Assembly: GCA_964610205.1 (NCBI GenBank)
Contig: CAZSVI010000064.1
Coordinates: forward strand, 1-21,496
Source: CAZSVI01 sp964610205
GTDB taxonomy: Bacteria; Bacillota; Clostridia; DSM-8532
Direction of reading: 5' to 3'
DNA: 21,496 bases
Shown: positions 8,279 through 17,461 of the stretch, piece after piece
Layout of the letters: each line of letters opens with the position of its first letter
How positions within the stretch are numbered: the first letter of the stretch is position 1
Program-made: the position numbers and the translations under genes
Notes under the pieces: generated by a model
The model's input: only the letters and a program-made list of their open reading frames with translations
Told to the model about the DNA's origin: nothing
Database searches by the model: none

Positions 8279-9879
8279 ATGAATAAGCTGAAAATGCAAA
8301 GTTTGGATAAAACGAGAGAAAATATTGAGAAAATTAAGCTGCTTTTCCCGGAAGTTGTTACCGAAATAAGGGACAAGAATGGAATAGTCAGGAATGGGAT
8401 AAATTTTGAACGTTTAAGGCAGGAGCTTTCATCTGAAATAGCGGAAGGCGAGGAATGCTATGAATTCTCCTGGGTGGGTAAAAAAGCTGCGGTTCTGGAC
8501 TGCAACTCACCAATAAAAAAAACACTTCGCCCGTGTATTGAAGAAAGTATAGACTGGGAAAATACAGGTAACTTGTATATTGAAGGAGATAACCTTGATG
8601 TATTGAAACTTTTACAGAAGAGTTACCGAAACCGCATTAAGATGATATATATTGATCCGCCATACAATTCGGGAAATGATTATATCTATAAAGATGATTA
8701 TTCATTGGAAAGGAAGTCCTATAGTAAAAATCGGGGAGCGGACAAGACTATAGCGGATAGTGAATTAAAAGGCAGATTTCACTCGGGCTGGTGCAGTATG
8801 ATGTATTCCAAAATCAGGAATTATATCTACATAAACCTATCGCCGAATATTTATCAGGAAATGGCGTGCAGTATTGCATTGGATCCTGAAACAAGGAAGC
8901 TCATGGATAATAAAAGCATTTTGGAATACGGAGGTTACCTGCTGACCAAAACCAGCAGCGGGAAAGTCAGACAGTACAGTTCTCTCGCGGAACCCCTGCA
9001 CCAAAATGATGAATACAAAAGCGAATATGGAAGGGTTACAATCAGGGGCAACCTCTGGAAAGGTTTTTTTTCGGATATGATGAATGTTGCCAGAGAAGGC
9101 AATGTCGAATACAAAAATGGGAAAAAACCTGTCCGGCTGATATATCAGTTAGCAAAGTGGATTGGCGTTGAAGACGGGGATATAATCCTTAATTTCTTTT
9201 CGGGTTCGGCTACAACGGCACATGCTGTTATGCAGCTAAACTCAGAGGATCAGGGTAAAAGGAAATATATTATGATTCAGTTGGATGAAAATCTGGATCA
9301 GTCGCTGCAAAACGCTGTTGGGATGAATAAGAGGGTTATTAATAAAACGATAGGTTTTCTGGATAACGTCAACAGGACTCATTTTCTTTCCGAATTAGGC
9401 AAGGAACGGATATTAAGAGCAGGAAGAGAAATAAATGAGAAATTGAAAAACAGCGACAAAAAGCATCCGATCGATACCGGTTTCAGGGTATTTAAATTGG
9501 ATACTGCCAATATAACGGATGATTATTATACGATTCCTGAGTATGACAATCATATGATAACCCGGTTGGAATCATATGCGAAAGAAGACAGAAATGATTT
9601 GGACATATTATATGGAGCATGCTGGATATTGGAATACCGCTTTCGCTAAACCATACAATTGAGCAATTGGATGAAGCCACTGTATTCATAGTGGATAACG
9701 GAGTGCTTATTGCCTGTTTTTCGGAAAAGATAACAGTAAATATTATTCATAAAATGGCGATAAGAAAACCTGATTATATACTATTGAAAAACATTATTTT
9801 TGCCGATAGTCTTTTTGTAACTGAGATAAAGAGGATTTTGAAATCGACTTCGGCAAATACTTCAATAAGGGTTTTTTGA
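8279..9879 (+). pseudogene. Decayed type III (Mod-like) adenine-specific DNA methyltransferase
   Basis: Mod subunits transfer a methyl group from SAM to adenine in DNA. The remnant keeps the beta-class order: D-P-P-Y (D126-Y129) in the first third and the SAM-binding F-F-S-G-S (306-310) in the second half. G-R-F-H-S-G-W is followed abruptly by an unrelated-looking join near 8800-8840; the usual stretch ending in an I-F-I-S-I-D-D-N-E-like strand and much of the target-recognition region are missing, which suggests an internal in-frame deletion. The first frame ends at 9649 in a nonsense tail, while frame +2 from 9619 (M-L-D-I-G-I-P-L-S) continues to 9879 and ends in S-T-S-A-N-T-S-I-R-V-F, matching the Mod C-terminus. 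The pattern G-G|C-ATG implies loss of one base around 9617. Start 8279 has GAGTGG upstream. No res gene follows. Total about 533 codons, short for the family. Confidence 0.75.
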
Positions 9880-9928
9880 TAAAGCTTTGGGAAATAATTA
9901 TCGAAAAACTCTCATTTTTTATAAGCAA

Positions 9929-9970
9929 TGGCGAAATTCTCTTCTTTGTGATAAAATAGGATATAAATCC
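9929..9970 (+). promoter_or_regulatory. Probable extended -10 promoter of the NRPS-kinase-regulator operon
   Basis: TGA-TAAAAT (9949-9957) is an extended -10 element; a weak -35 (TGGCGA, 9929-9934) lies 17 nt upstream of the -10 hexamer. The start would be near 9964, with GGGGGTG (9985-9991) as the ribosome site. A small inverted repeat GGAT-ATAA-ATCC (9959-9970) covers the predicted start and might be an operator. No terminator is seen between the methyltransferase remnant and this promoter, so read-through is possible. Confidence 0.4.
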
Positions 9971-9996
9971 ACAGATAATTCAATGGGGGTGTTTGT

Positions 9997-12900
9997 ATGC
10001 CAGAAAGAATTTTTTACCCATTAACTTCACCTCAGATGTCTATATGGTATACTGAAAGAATGTACCCGGATACCAGCATTTCCAATGTTTCCGGAACTTT
10101 AAGAATAACAGAAAAAATACAATATGATTTCCTGGAAAGGGCTATTCAGCTTTTTATTAAAAACAATGACGGAATCCGACTTAGAATATGCATGGATGAA
10201 AATGGATTACCTCAGCAATATATAGCGGAATACGAAGAAAAACCTGTTGAATTTAAGGATTTTTCACAATATGATGATCCGGTAAAGGCGTTGTATGAGT
10301 GGGACAGCCAGGAGACACTCCGGCCTTTTGAACTGTTGAATCAGGAATTATATCGTTTCGTATTAGTTAAATTAAACGATAATGAGGGTGGGATATACTC
10401 CAATTTTCATCATATTATAATGGACGCATGGTCAATGAGTGTATCCAGCAGTATAATTACAAATTATTATGCCACATTAAAAAACAATAATATGCCTGAT
10501 ATGAAAACACCTCTTCCGTCGTATGTTTCATTTATTGAAAATGAAAAGAATTACAGAGAATCCGAACGGTTTAATAAGGATAGGGAATATTGGGAAAAGA
10601 CCTTTGAGGTAACGCCTGAAGCCACTGTCCTGAAAACACGTAAAACAAATACTGTTTCCACAAAAGCAAAGAGAAGGACTTTTGTTACTCCCAAAAAGTT
10701 TACCCAAAAGCTAAGGGATTATTGTTCTGAGAATAAAATAACGCCGTATCCATTATTCTTATCGGCTCTTTCCATGTATATTAACAGGGTGACCGAAAAG
10801 GATGATGTCATTATTGGAACGCCTTTGCTGAACAGGCTTAACCGGGCGGACAAAAATACGGTAGGGATGTATATCAGTGTTGTACCATTACGTATTCCCA
10901 TAAAGAGTGAAGTATCATTTTCATCTTTTTCAAAAGAAGTTCTGGAGGTTTGCTCCTCTGTGTACAGGCATCAACGTTTTCCGTATGAGCTCATATTGAA
11001 ACAGGTTCGTGAAAAGCATGGGCCAAGAGATAATCTGTATGATATTGTGCTATCCTACCAGAATACCAAGTTTGAAAAGATGGAGAATCTGGATTATTCT
11101 ACAAGATGGCATTTTAACGGACACCAATCCAATTCACTTACCATTCATATTAATGACAGGGATGATGACGGCGCGTTGATTATTGATTATGACTATCATT
11201 CCGACCTGTACTACGACAAGGAAATAGATTTTATCCACCAGCATGTACTAAGCCTGCTATGGCATGCTCTGGATAATCATGAAAACATGATCTGCAAAAT
11301 TGAAATGCTTCCCGAAAGTGAAAAAAGGAAGATATTATATGAATTCAACAACACGGAGGCGGATTATCCCCGTGATAAAACAATACACCAACTATTTGAA
11401 GAACAGGTACGAAAAACACCAGATAATGTTGCTGTTATTTTTGAAGACAAACAGCTGACATACAGGGAACTTAATGAAAAAGCCAATTCACTGGCAAGAT
11501 TGTTAAGGGAAAAGGGGTTGAAACGTGAAGAAATAGTTGGCATCATGGTTCACAGATCATTGGAAATGATTATAGGTATGCTGGCTGTACTAAAAGCCGG
11601 AGGCGCATATTTATATATTGATTCTAAAATACCAGATGAGCGGATTAATTTAATGTTAATAGACTGTAGAATAGGGATTGTATTAACTCAAAAAAGTAGT
11701 ATGGTTAATAAGATTGATAAGGATGTAACCTTTTTAGATTTATTTAATAGAGAGAATTACATAGATTCAGATGAAGATTTATTTATTACAAGTAGAGCTA
11801 GCAATTTAGCATATGTTATATTTACTTCAGGTTCTACAGGTATACCAAAAGCAGTTATGATCGAACATAAGTCTGTTAATAATTTTTTATGTTCAGTTAA
11901 TAAATTAATAGGTATTACCAGTGATAAAACAGTTATATCACTGGCGGCTGCTTCATTTGATATTTTTGTTTTTGAATTGTTTTCATCCCTTATCAGCGGT
12001 GCCTGTTTAATTTTAACCAGTGAAAACGAAAGAACAAATGCGGAAAAACTACTTGATTTATTTAAAAATTATAGTATAGATATAGTTCATGGGACACCGT
12101 CTGTTATCAACTTGTTATTGGATTATAATGAAAATATTTTTTCTCTCACAAAGACATTCATAATAGGCGGGGAATGTTTTACCAATAAATTACTTAGCCG
12201 GTTAAAAAACAGCAAAACACATCACAGAATTTTTAATGGATATGGACCAACTGAGTGTACTGTAGGAGTAACTTTTAAGGAGCTAACATACGAGAGTACT
12301 ATAAATATAGGGAAACCAATATCAAATACACATATATATATTTTAGACGATCATATGAATCTTGTACCAATAGGAATTACAGGTGAAATATATATTGGTG
12401 GAGATTGTTTGGCCAGAGGCTATTTTAATCAATATAAATTAACAAAAGAGAGATTTATAGATAATCCATTTTTTGCGAATACGAAATTATATAAAACAGG
12501 TGATCTGGCTAAATGGTTAGCCAAGGGTGAAATAGAGTTTATCGGAAGAGTGGATCATCAAGTAAAAATTAATGGTTATCGAATTGAACTCGATGAGATA
12601 AATAATCATATTATGAAAATAGAAGGTATTAGAAATTCTGTTGTTATTGAACAAATACTTAACAAAAATAAAAAGATTCTTTGTGCTTATTTAGTATCAG
12701 ATAGAATCGATTCGTCTGAAAAAATTCGTAAATATTTATTAAAGGTACTTCCTGAATATATGATTCCATCCTGTTTCTTATTTATATCAAGCATTCCGGT
12801 TACACAGAATGGAAAAATAGCTACTGATAAACTTCCGAAACCTTTTTTACATACAAAAAAAGGCTTATATGTTAAGCCTCATAATAAGATAGAAAGAGTT

Positions 12901-13995
12901 ATTCAGGAGATTTGGGAAAATGTACTTTATACTAGTCCTATCAGCATAAATGATTCTATATATGAAATAGGAGGAGATTCTTTGGATATGGTTAGTATTT
13001 CCTCTATAGTATATAAACGGTTTAAAGTTGAGTTTCCTGCTGTTGATGTAAATAAGTATAATACAATAAAGAAAATGGCGAGATATATTAACCAAAAACC
13101 TAAAACAGATATAAACACAAATAGTCAATTGTGTTTATTAAAGGATGGAAAAACAAATATATTCTTTATTCATGCCGGTAATGGTGAAATAGGAAATTAT
13201 ATCAAATTGAGTCAGCTAATAAATAACAATTATGCTTGTTGGGGAATTAAAATGGATTTCAAAGGATATTCTCCATTAAATTTAACTATATATAATCAAG
13301 CTTTGATTTATGTGAGCTATATAACAGATATCCAGCCTGATGGACCTTATTATCTGGCTGGTTGGTGCATTGGTGGTACAATAGCATTTGAAATTGCCAA
13401 CATTCTAGAAAAAAGAGGAAATAAAGTTGAATTTTTAGGGCTTTTTAATTCGATAGCCCCTCAAATTTGGGAAAATACTAATAAATTTACTATTGAAGGA
13501 GAAATAAACCTAATACAGGATACATTTAGTATTGATATAATAAAACATATCAATAAGGAAAATATATCTGTTTATAATATTTGGAATACATTGATAAAGT
13601 TATTAAACGAAAAAAGATATTATCAAGAAAGAATAAAAGAAGTAATACCAAAAGATATGGTAAATGTAATACCTAGGTTTGAGAGTACAAAAATTGAAGA
13701 TATAATACGATTTGTTAATGGAATAAGATCGCTTCATTTAGCTAGGGCACTTTATATTCCTCAAAACAAGATAGAAACCAAAGTTGTCTTATTTAGCGCG
13801 ACAGACGATAATATTATAAAAGATAAGAAAGATAATTATTATAAATGGAATCAATACTGTATAAACAAAGTAATTCAAATTGATATAAAAGCGGATCATA
13901 ATTCAATATTTGATGGTTCAGGGGTTATTGGATTAAGTAATGAAATAAACAAATTATTAGAAAATATAAAGGTTATGAATAAAAAGTATGCATAA
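9997..13995 (+). CDS. Single-module nonribosomal peptide synthetase (C-A-PCP-TE)
   Basis: A 1332-residue cytosolic enzyme that should select, activate, condense and release one amino-acid unit. Condensation domain (about 5-440): H-H-I-I-M-D-A at 138-144, with Ala for the usual Gly of HHxxxDG. Adenylation domain (about 460-960): A1 from L487, A2 L-K-A-G-G-A-Y near 532, A3 F-T-S-G-S-T-G (609-615), A4 F-D-I-F-V-F (654-659), A5 N-G-Y-G-P-T-E (747-753), T-G-D-L, and A10 N-G-K (938-940). Carrier domain: G-G-D-S-L with the phosphopantetheine Ser at 995. Thioesterase (about 1080-1330): G-W-C-I-G-G places Cys1124 at the nucleophile position, with a late A-D-H-N. By position against GrsA-PheA the specificity residues read D-I-F-H-I-G-G-V-G-K; I cannot assign a substrate. 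The acyl donor to the C domain is unknown. GC falls sharply after about 11640. The stop overlaps the kinase start by 8 nt. Confidence 0.93.
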   Translation: MPERIFYPLTSPQMSIWYTERMYPDTSISNVSGTLRITEKIQYDFLERAIQLFIKNNDGIRLRICMDENGLPQQYIAEYEEKPVEFKDFSQYDDPVKALYEWDSQETLRPFELLNQELYRFVLVKLNDNEGGIYSNFHHIIMDAWSMSVSSSIITNYYATLKNNNMPDMKTPLPSYVSFIENEKNYRESERFNKDREYWEKTFEVTPEATVLKTRKTNTVSTKAKRRTFVTPKKFTQKLRDYCSENKITPYPLFLSALSMYINRVTEKDDVIIGTPLLNRLNRADKNTVGMYISVVPLRIPIKSEVSFSSFSKEVLEVCSSVYRHQRFPYELILKQVREKHGPRDNLYDIVLSYQNTKFEKMENLDYSTRWHFNGHQSNSLTIHINDRDDDGALIIDYDYHSDLYYDKEIDFIHQHVLSLLWHALDNHENMICKIEMLPESEKRKILYEFNNTEADYPRDKTIHQLFEEQVRKTPDNVAVIFEDKQLTYRELNEKANSLARLLREKGLKREEIVGIMVHRSLEMIIGMLAVLKAGGAYLYIDSKIPDERINLMLIDCRIGIVLTQKSSMVNKIDKDVTFLDLFNRENYIDSDEDLFITSRASNLAYVIFTSGSTGIPKAVMIEHKSVNNFLCSVNKLIGITSDKTVISLAAASFDIFVFELFSSLISGACLILTSENERTNAEKLLDLFKNYSIDIVHGTPSVINLLLDYNENIFSLTKTFIIGGECFTNKLLSRLKNSKTHHRIFNGYGPTECTVGVTFKELTYESTINIGKPISNTHIYILDDHMNLVPIGITGEIYIGGDCLARGYFNQYKLTKERFIDNPFFANTKLYKTGDLAKWLAKGEIEFIGRVDHQVKINGYRIELDEINNHIMKIEGIRNSVVIEQILNKNKKILCAYLVSDRIDSSEKIRKYLLKVLPEYMIPSCFLFISSIPVTQNGKIATDKLPKPFLHTKKGLYVKPHNKIERVIQEIWENVLYTSPISINDSIYEIGGDSLDMVSISSIVYKRFKVEFPAVDVNKYNTIKKMARYINQKPKTDINTNSQLCLLKDGKTNIFFIHAGNGEIGNYIKLSQLINNNYACWGIKMDFKGYSPLNLTIYNQALIYVSYITDIQPDGPYYLAGWCIGGTIAFEIANILEKRGNKVEFLGLFNSIAPQIWENTNKFTIEGEINLIQDTFSIDIIKHINKENISVYNIWNTLIKLLNEKRYYQERIKEVIPKDMVNVIPRFESTKIEDIIRFVNGIRSLHLARALYIPQNKIETKVVLFSATDDNIIKDKKDNYYKWNQYCINKVIQIDIKADHNSIFDGSGVIGLSNEINKLLENIKVMNKKYA

Positions 13996-14500
13996 TTTAT
14001 TTTTTGGTTTATTGCATGTTGCTATTGCATTAATAACTTCTATATGCATTTACCTGTTTAGAGTAAGATCAAAAAGGCAAATACATTATACTTTTTTAGG
14101 TGCGATAATTTTCTCTCTCGTTTGGAGTATAGGTTATTTACTTGAAGTATATATGAGGTCATATAGCGGGCAAACGCATATGGCATTTGTTAATTTGTGG
14201 TTTTTGGGATTGTGTTTTACGCCTGTTTTTATATTACTAATGGGTATTGTTTATGCAAAGACGAAGATTACATTTTTCCCAAATTACTGCATATTATTTA
14301 TTATACCTATAATATCCGTTATTATTCTTTTAACCAATAATTACCATAATTTATTTTTTGTTTACTTTTCTCCAGTTAATACTGAAGTAATATATGGTAA
14401 ATATTTTATTATTCATAGTGTATATTCCTATTCATGTACATTAATTGGTATAGGATATCTTGTCATTTACTCAGTAAAAAACTCCGGATTTTTTTCAAAA
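11640..14500. other. AT-rich mosaic block spanning NRPS C-terminal half and kinase sensor domain
   Basis: Hand counts of 60-nt lines give mostly 17-35% GC (mean about 27%) from about 11640 to 14500, against about 38-40% in 9997-11640 and 40-50% after about 15060, with about 33% in between. The left edge falls between adenylation motifs A2 and A3; the right edge is near the end of the kinase membrane region. Small islands near 40% (for example around 11941, 12241 and 12361) interrupt it, mainly at conserved motifs. The reading frames are intact across the block. Either recombination with a more AT-rich relative or relaxed codon usage could explain it. Confidence 0.6.
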
Positions 14501-15838
14501 CAGTCAATATTAATTGTAATAGGGGCTTCAATTCCATTGTTTGTAAATATTATTGTAACCCTTAAGCTGTTTATACTACCTGCTTACACAACAGCAATTT
14601 CGTTTTCATTAGCAATACTGATTTTTGTACTTGCCATATTCCGCTATAATTTTCTGAGTGTTGCCCCTATTGCTCTGCGTACTATTGTTGACAGAATTTC
14701 CGATTGCTTTATTGTAGTCAACGAAGATTGCCAGGTAATTGATTACAACAGGTCAATGAAAATAATTTTTCATTCTCTGATAAATGTATCAAGAAATAAG
14801 AAGCTGGATCAGTTATTTGGTGGAACATGCCTTATTGAGAAGGATAGCAACCTTATTGAATTTATTAACATGACAAAAATATCCGGAATGTCCGTTACTT
14901 ATCAGAAACGCATTAAGATAAAGGAAAAGCAGTTTGATAAGCATTTCTCTATTGAAGTTACTCCTATTATTTCAAAGGGGAATTATCTTGGCAATATAAT
15001 TTTGTTTAAGGATGTTACTGACAATGTGAAGCACATTGCAGCAATTGAAGAAAAACATGCGATTATAATGGAGCAGGAGAGGTTGGCGTCATTAGGCCAG
15101 TTGATTGGGGGAATAGCGCATAATCTTAAAACCCCAATCATGTCCATTGCAGGAGCTGCCGAAGGGTTGAGGTATCTGGTGGAAGAGTATGAACAATCGG
15201 TGGGTGATGAAAATGTTACAATTTACGATCACAAGGAAATAGCAAGTGAAATGTACTCTTGGATCAACAAAATAAAACCGTATTGCTCATATATGTCCGA
15301 TATTATCGATACGGTAAAGGGCCAGACCTTGCAGTTTAGCGCGAACCTGATGCTGGGGTTTTCAATAGCTGAATTGGTTAAAAGAATTGAACTGCTGTTG
15401 AAGTATGAATTGATAAGGCATAAATGTGAATTAAATACAGTAATAAAAATAATTTCTTTAACAGAATTGTATGGAGATATTAATAGTTTGGTTCAAATAT
15501 TCGATAATATTATTATAAATGCCATTCAGGCATATGAAGGAAATAACGGTGTTATTGACTTTGTTATAGAGGAAATTGATAATGAAATCCATTTTACCAT
15601 AACAGATTATGCGAAAGGGATTCCGGACAAAATAAAAGAGAAGCTTCTTAAAGAGATGGTAACAACTAAGGGAACAGCAGGCACAGGACTTGGATTGTAT
15701 ATGTCTTATGCTACAATTAAAGGACGTTTTGGAGGTAAAATGTGGTTTTCATCTGAAGAAGGCAAGGGGACAACCTTTTATATTCAGTTGCCTCGCAAGA
15801 ACAGTAATGCGATAACAGGAATTGAAGGGGGCATATAA
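13988..15838 (+). CDS. Sensor histidine kinase with seven membrane segments and PAS-like domain
   Basis: A 616-residue inner-membrane sensor kinase. Seven hydrophobic segments fill residues about 3-220, resembling the N-terminal 7TM module of many Firmicute kinases, which offers a membrane-embedded ligand site. A PAS-like region follows (about 228-345). The H-box reads G-G-I-A-H-N-L-K-T-P with phospho-acceptor His378. The ATPase domain has the N-box with N507/N511, the G1 box D540-Y-A-K-G, and G2 G-T-G-L-G-L (565-570), all intact. The start at 13988 overlaps the NRPS stop by 8 nt and has only a distant AAAGG, so translational coupling is likely; an in-frame stop at 13976 rules out an upstream start. 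The membrane part is strongly AT-rich like the NRPS end, while the catalytic core returns to normal composition. Its partner is the response regulator 3 nt downstream. The ligand is unknown; the NRPS product is an attractive candidate by position. Confidence 0.9.
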   Translation: MHNLFFGLLHVAIALITSICIYLFRVRSKRQIHYTFLGAIIFSLVWSIGYLLEVYMRSYSGQTHMAFVNLWFLGLCFTPVFILLMGIVYAKTKITFFPNYCILFIIPIISVIILLTNNYHNLFFVYFSPVNTEVIYGKYFIIHSVYSYSCTLIGIGYLVIYSVKNSGFFSKQSILIVIGASIPLFVNIIVTLKLFILPAYTTAISFSLAILIFVLAIFRYNFLSVAPIALRTIVDRISDCFIVVNEDCQVIDYNRSMKIIFHSLINVSRNKKLDQLFGGTCLIEKDSNLIEFINMTKISGMSVTYQKRIKIKEKQFDKHFSIEVTPIISKGNYLGNIILFKDVTDNVKHIAAIEEKHAIIMEQERLASLGQLIGGIAHNLKTPIMSIAGAAEGLRYLVEEYEQSVGDENVTIYDHKEIASEMYSWINKIKPYCSYMSDIIDTVKGQTLQFSANLMLGFSIAELVKRIELLLKYELIRHKCELNTVIKIISLTELYGDINSLVQIFDNIIINAIQAYEGNNGVIDFVIEEIDNEIHFTITDYAKGIPDKIKEKLLKEMVTTKGTAGTGLGLYMSYATIKGRFGGKMWFSSEEGKGTTFYIQLPRKNSNAITGIEGGI

Positions 15839-15841
15839 CAA

Positions 15842-17359
15842 GTGAGAAAAAAATCCAATAATGTATCAACCAGAATTAAAATCCTGATTGTAGATGATGA
15901 GCAGGGAATTATTGATTCTCTCTCTATAATGTTGAGAAGAAGCGGTTATTACTATGAAGGAACTACCAGCCCGCTGGATGCCGTTGAAAAAGTAAGAAAT
16001 GAGCATTTTGATTTGTTGATTTTGGATTATTTGATGGCACCCATTCATGGCGATGAAGTGGTGAAACGGATACGTCAATTCAATACTGAATTGTATATCC
16101 TTCTTCTAACGGGTCACAAAGATTTGGCGCCTCCCCTTGAAACAATCAAAGAGCTTGATATACAGGGATACTGTGAAAAAAGCGATCGTTTCGATCAATT
16201 GCAGCTTCTGGTTGAATCGGGAATTAAATCAATTACCCTGATGAATACAATAAAGCAGTTTCGGGATGGTCTGAATAAAATACTTGAAGCCGTACCCAAA
16301 ATATATCAATTGCAACCTCTGGGAAGTATCCTTGAAGATATTTTAACAGAACTGCTTCCCTTGCTCAGCAGTAAAAACGCTTTTATTCTGGTAGATGATA
16401 TTGTTGACAATACCAATACGAAGAAAGGCATATTTCGTGGTATTGGTAAGTACAGAGCCACTATATCCGATTTCATGCCGATGTTGGATTCACAGTTACT
16501 GGAGAGCATAGGAAAAGCAAAGATTGCAAAACAGCCAATAAAAATGTCATCAAGCATTATACTCCCTCTTATAAATGAATATTACGACTGTATTGGTATT
16601 ATTTATGTTGAAAGCATTGAAAATCCTGTAAGTGAAATGGCGGAAGGTTATAAGCTCCTGGAAATTTATGCTGCTCAGGCAGCTTCGTCTCTTACCAATG
16701 CTTTTCTTCATTCACTGGTAAATATGAAGAATGAGGAATTGAACCGTACGTATGAGCAGTTAAGAATCAGGTATATGGATACGATAGAAGCACTCCGGCA
16801 GGTTGTCGACGCTAAGGATGAATATACCCGCGGACATTCCGACAGGGTTTCATATTACTGTGTGAAAATTGGTCAAATGATGGGCTTAAGTGAAAGTGAC
16901 GTTGAGATATTAAGAATCGCAGGGTTGTTTCATGATGTCGGGAAAACAGGAATAACGGATGATATACTTTTTAAAAGCGAAAAGTTAAGTTTAAAGGAAT
17001 ATGAAGAAATCAAAAAGCATCCTATTAAAGGTGCTCGTATTCTTTCTGTTATTTCAATGTTTAAGGATGTTGTTCCCATTGTAAAGTGCCATCATGAGAG
17101 AATTGACGGTAAGGGTTATCCTGATGGAATCTCCGGGGATGAAATACCGTTAATGGCCAGAATAGTCTCTGTGGCTGATGCTTTCGATGCCATGTTATCA
17201 GACCGCCGCTATCGTTCAAGATTGGATTTGCAGTCCGCCATTCACCAATTGCTTGAAGGCTCCACAACGCAGTTCGATACCAATGTTGTTCAGACGTTTG
17301 TATCCATGTTGGATAATTTTACGGATATGGAAAAAGAACTGGCTGTTACATATGAGTAA
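15842..17359 (+). CDS. Response regulator with REC, GAF-like and HD-GYP (c-di-GMP phosphodiesterase) domains
   Basis: A 505-residue cytosolic regulator. The receiver (about 12-130) has D18/D19, phospho-acceptor D62, T90 and K113. A GAF-like region (about 145-290) is followed by a helical linker. The HD-GYP domain (about 315-495) shows F-H-D-V-G-K (H364, D365), H-H-E (417-419) and D-G-K-G-Y-P (422-427), then V-A-D-A-F-D-A-M. All motif residues for a metal-dependent phosphodiesterase opening c-di-GMP are present. The start is GTG at 15842, with AGGGGG (15826-15831) 10 nt upstream and only 3 nt after the kinase stop. No DNA-binding domain exists, so the output is enzymatic: lowering c-di-GMP, which in clostridia affects motility, adhesion and riboswitch-controlled genes. 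It is almost certainly the cognate partner of the kinase. Confidence 0.93.
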   Translation: MRKKSNNVSTRIKILIVDDEQGIIDSLSIMLRRSGYYYEGTTSPLDAVEKVRNEHFDLLILDYLMAPIHGDEVVKRIRQFNTELYILLLTGHKDLAPPLETIKELDIQGYCEKSDRFDQLQLLVESGIKSITLMNTIKQFRDGLNKILEAVPKIYQLQPLGSILEDILTELLPLLSSKNAFILVDDIVDNTNTKKGIFRGIGKYRATISDFMPMLDSQLLESIGKAKIAKQPIKMSSSIILPLINEYYDCIGIIYVESIENPVSEMAEGYKLLEIYAAQAASSLTNAFLHSLVNMKNEELNRTYEQLRIRYMDTIEALRQVVDAKDEYTRGHSDRVSYYCVKIGQMMGLSESDVEILRIAGLFHDVGKTGITDDILFKSEKLSLKEYEEIKKHPIKGARILSVISMFKDVVPIVKCHHERIDGKGYPDGISGDEIPLMARIVSVADAFDAMLSDRRYRSRLDLQSAIHQLLEGSTTQFDTNVVQTFVSMLDNFTDMEKELAVTYE

Positions 17360-17397
17360 GATATAGTAAAGGCAAACATAATAAGAATTTAAGCATA

Positions 17398-17433
17398 AAA
17401 CTCCTTTCGGCAGATAAACCGGAGGGAGTTTTT
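17398..17433 (+). terminator. Rho-independent terminator of the NRPS-kinase-regulator operon
   Basis: AAACTCCTTTCGG (17398-17410) pairs with CCGGAGGGAGTTT (17419-17431) over 13 bp including two G-U wobbles, with an 8-nt loop and a T-run (17429-17433). It separates the signalling operon from the ABC operon. Confidence 0.88.
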
Positions 17434-17461
17434 CACCGCATAAAAAAATTTTATAAGTCTA

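Noticed and set aside
9619..9879. Independent 86-residue gene after the methyltransferase
   Set aside because: Its content continues the Mod C-terminal pattern in another frame, it overlaps the first frame, and it has no ribosome site; it is the frameshifted tail.
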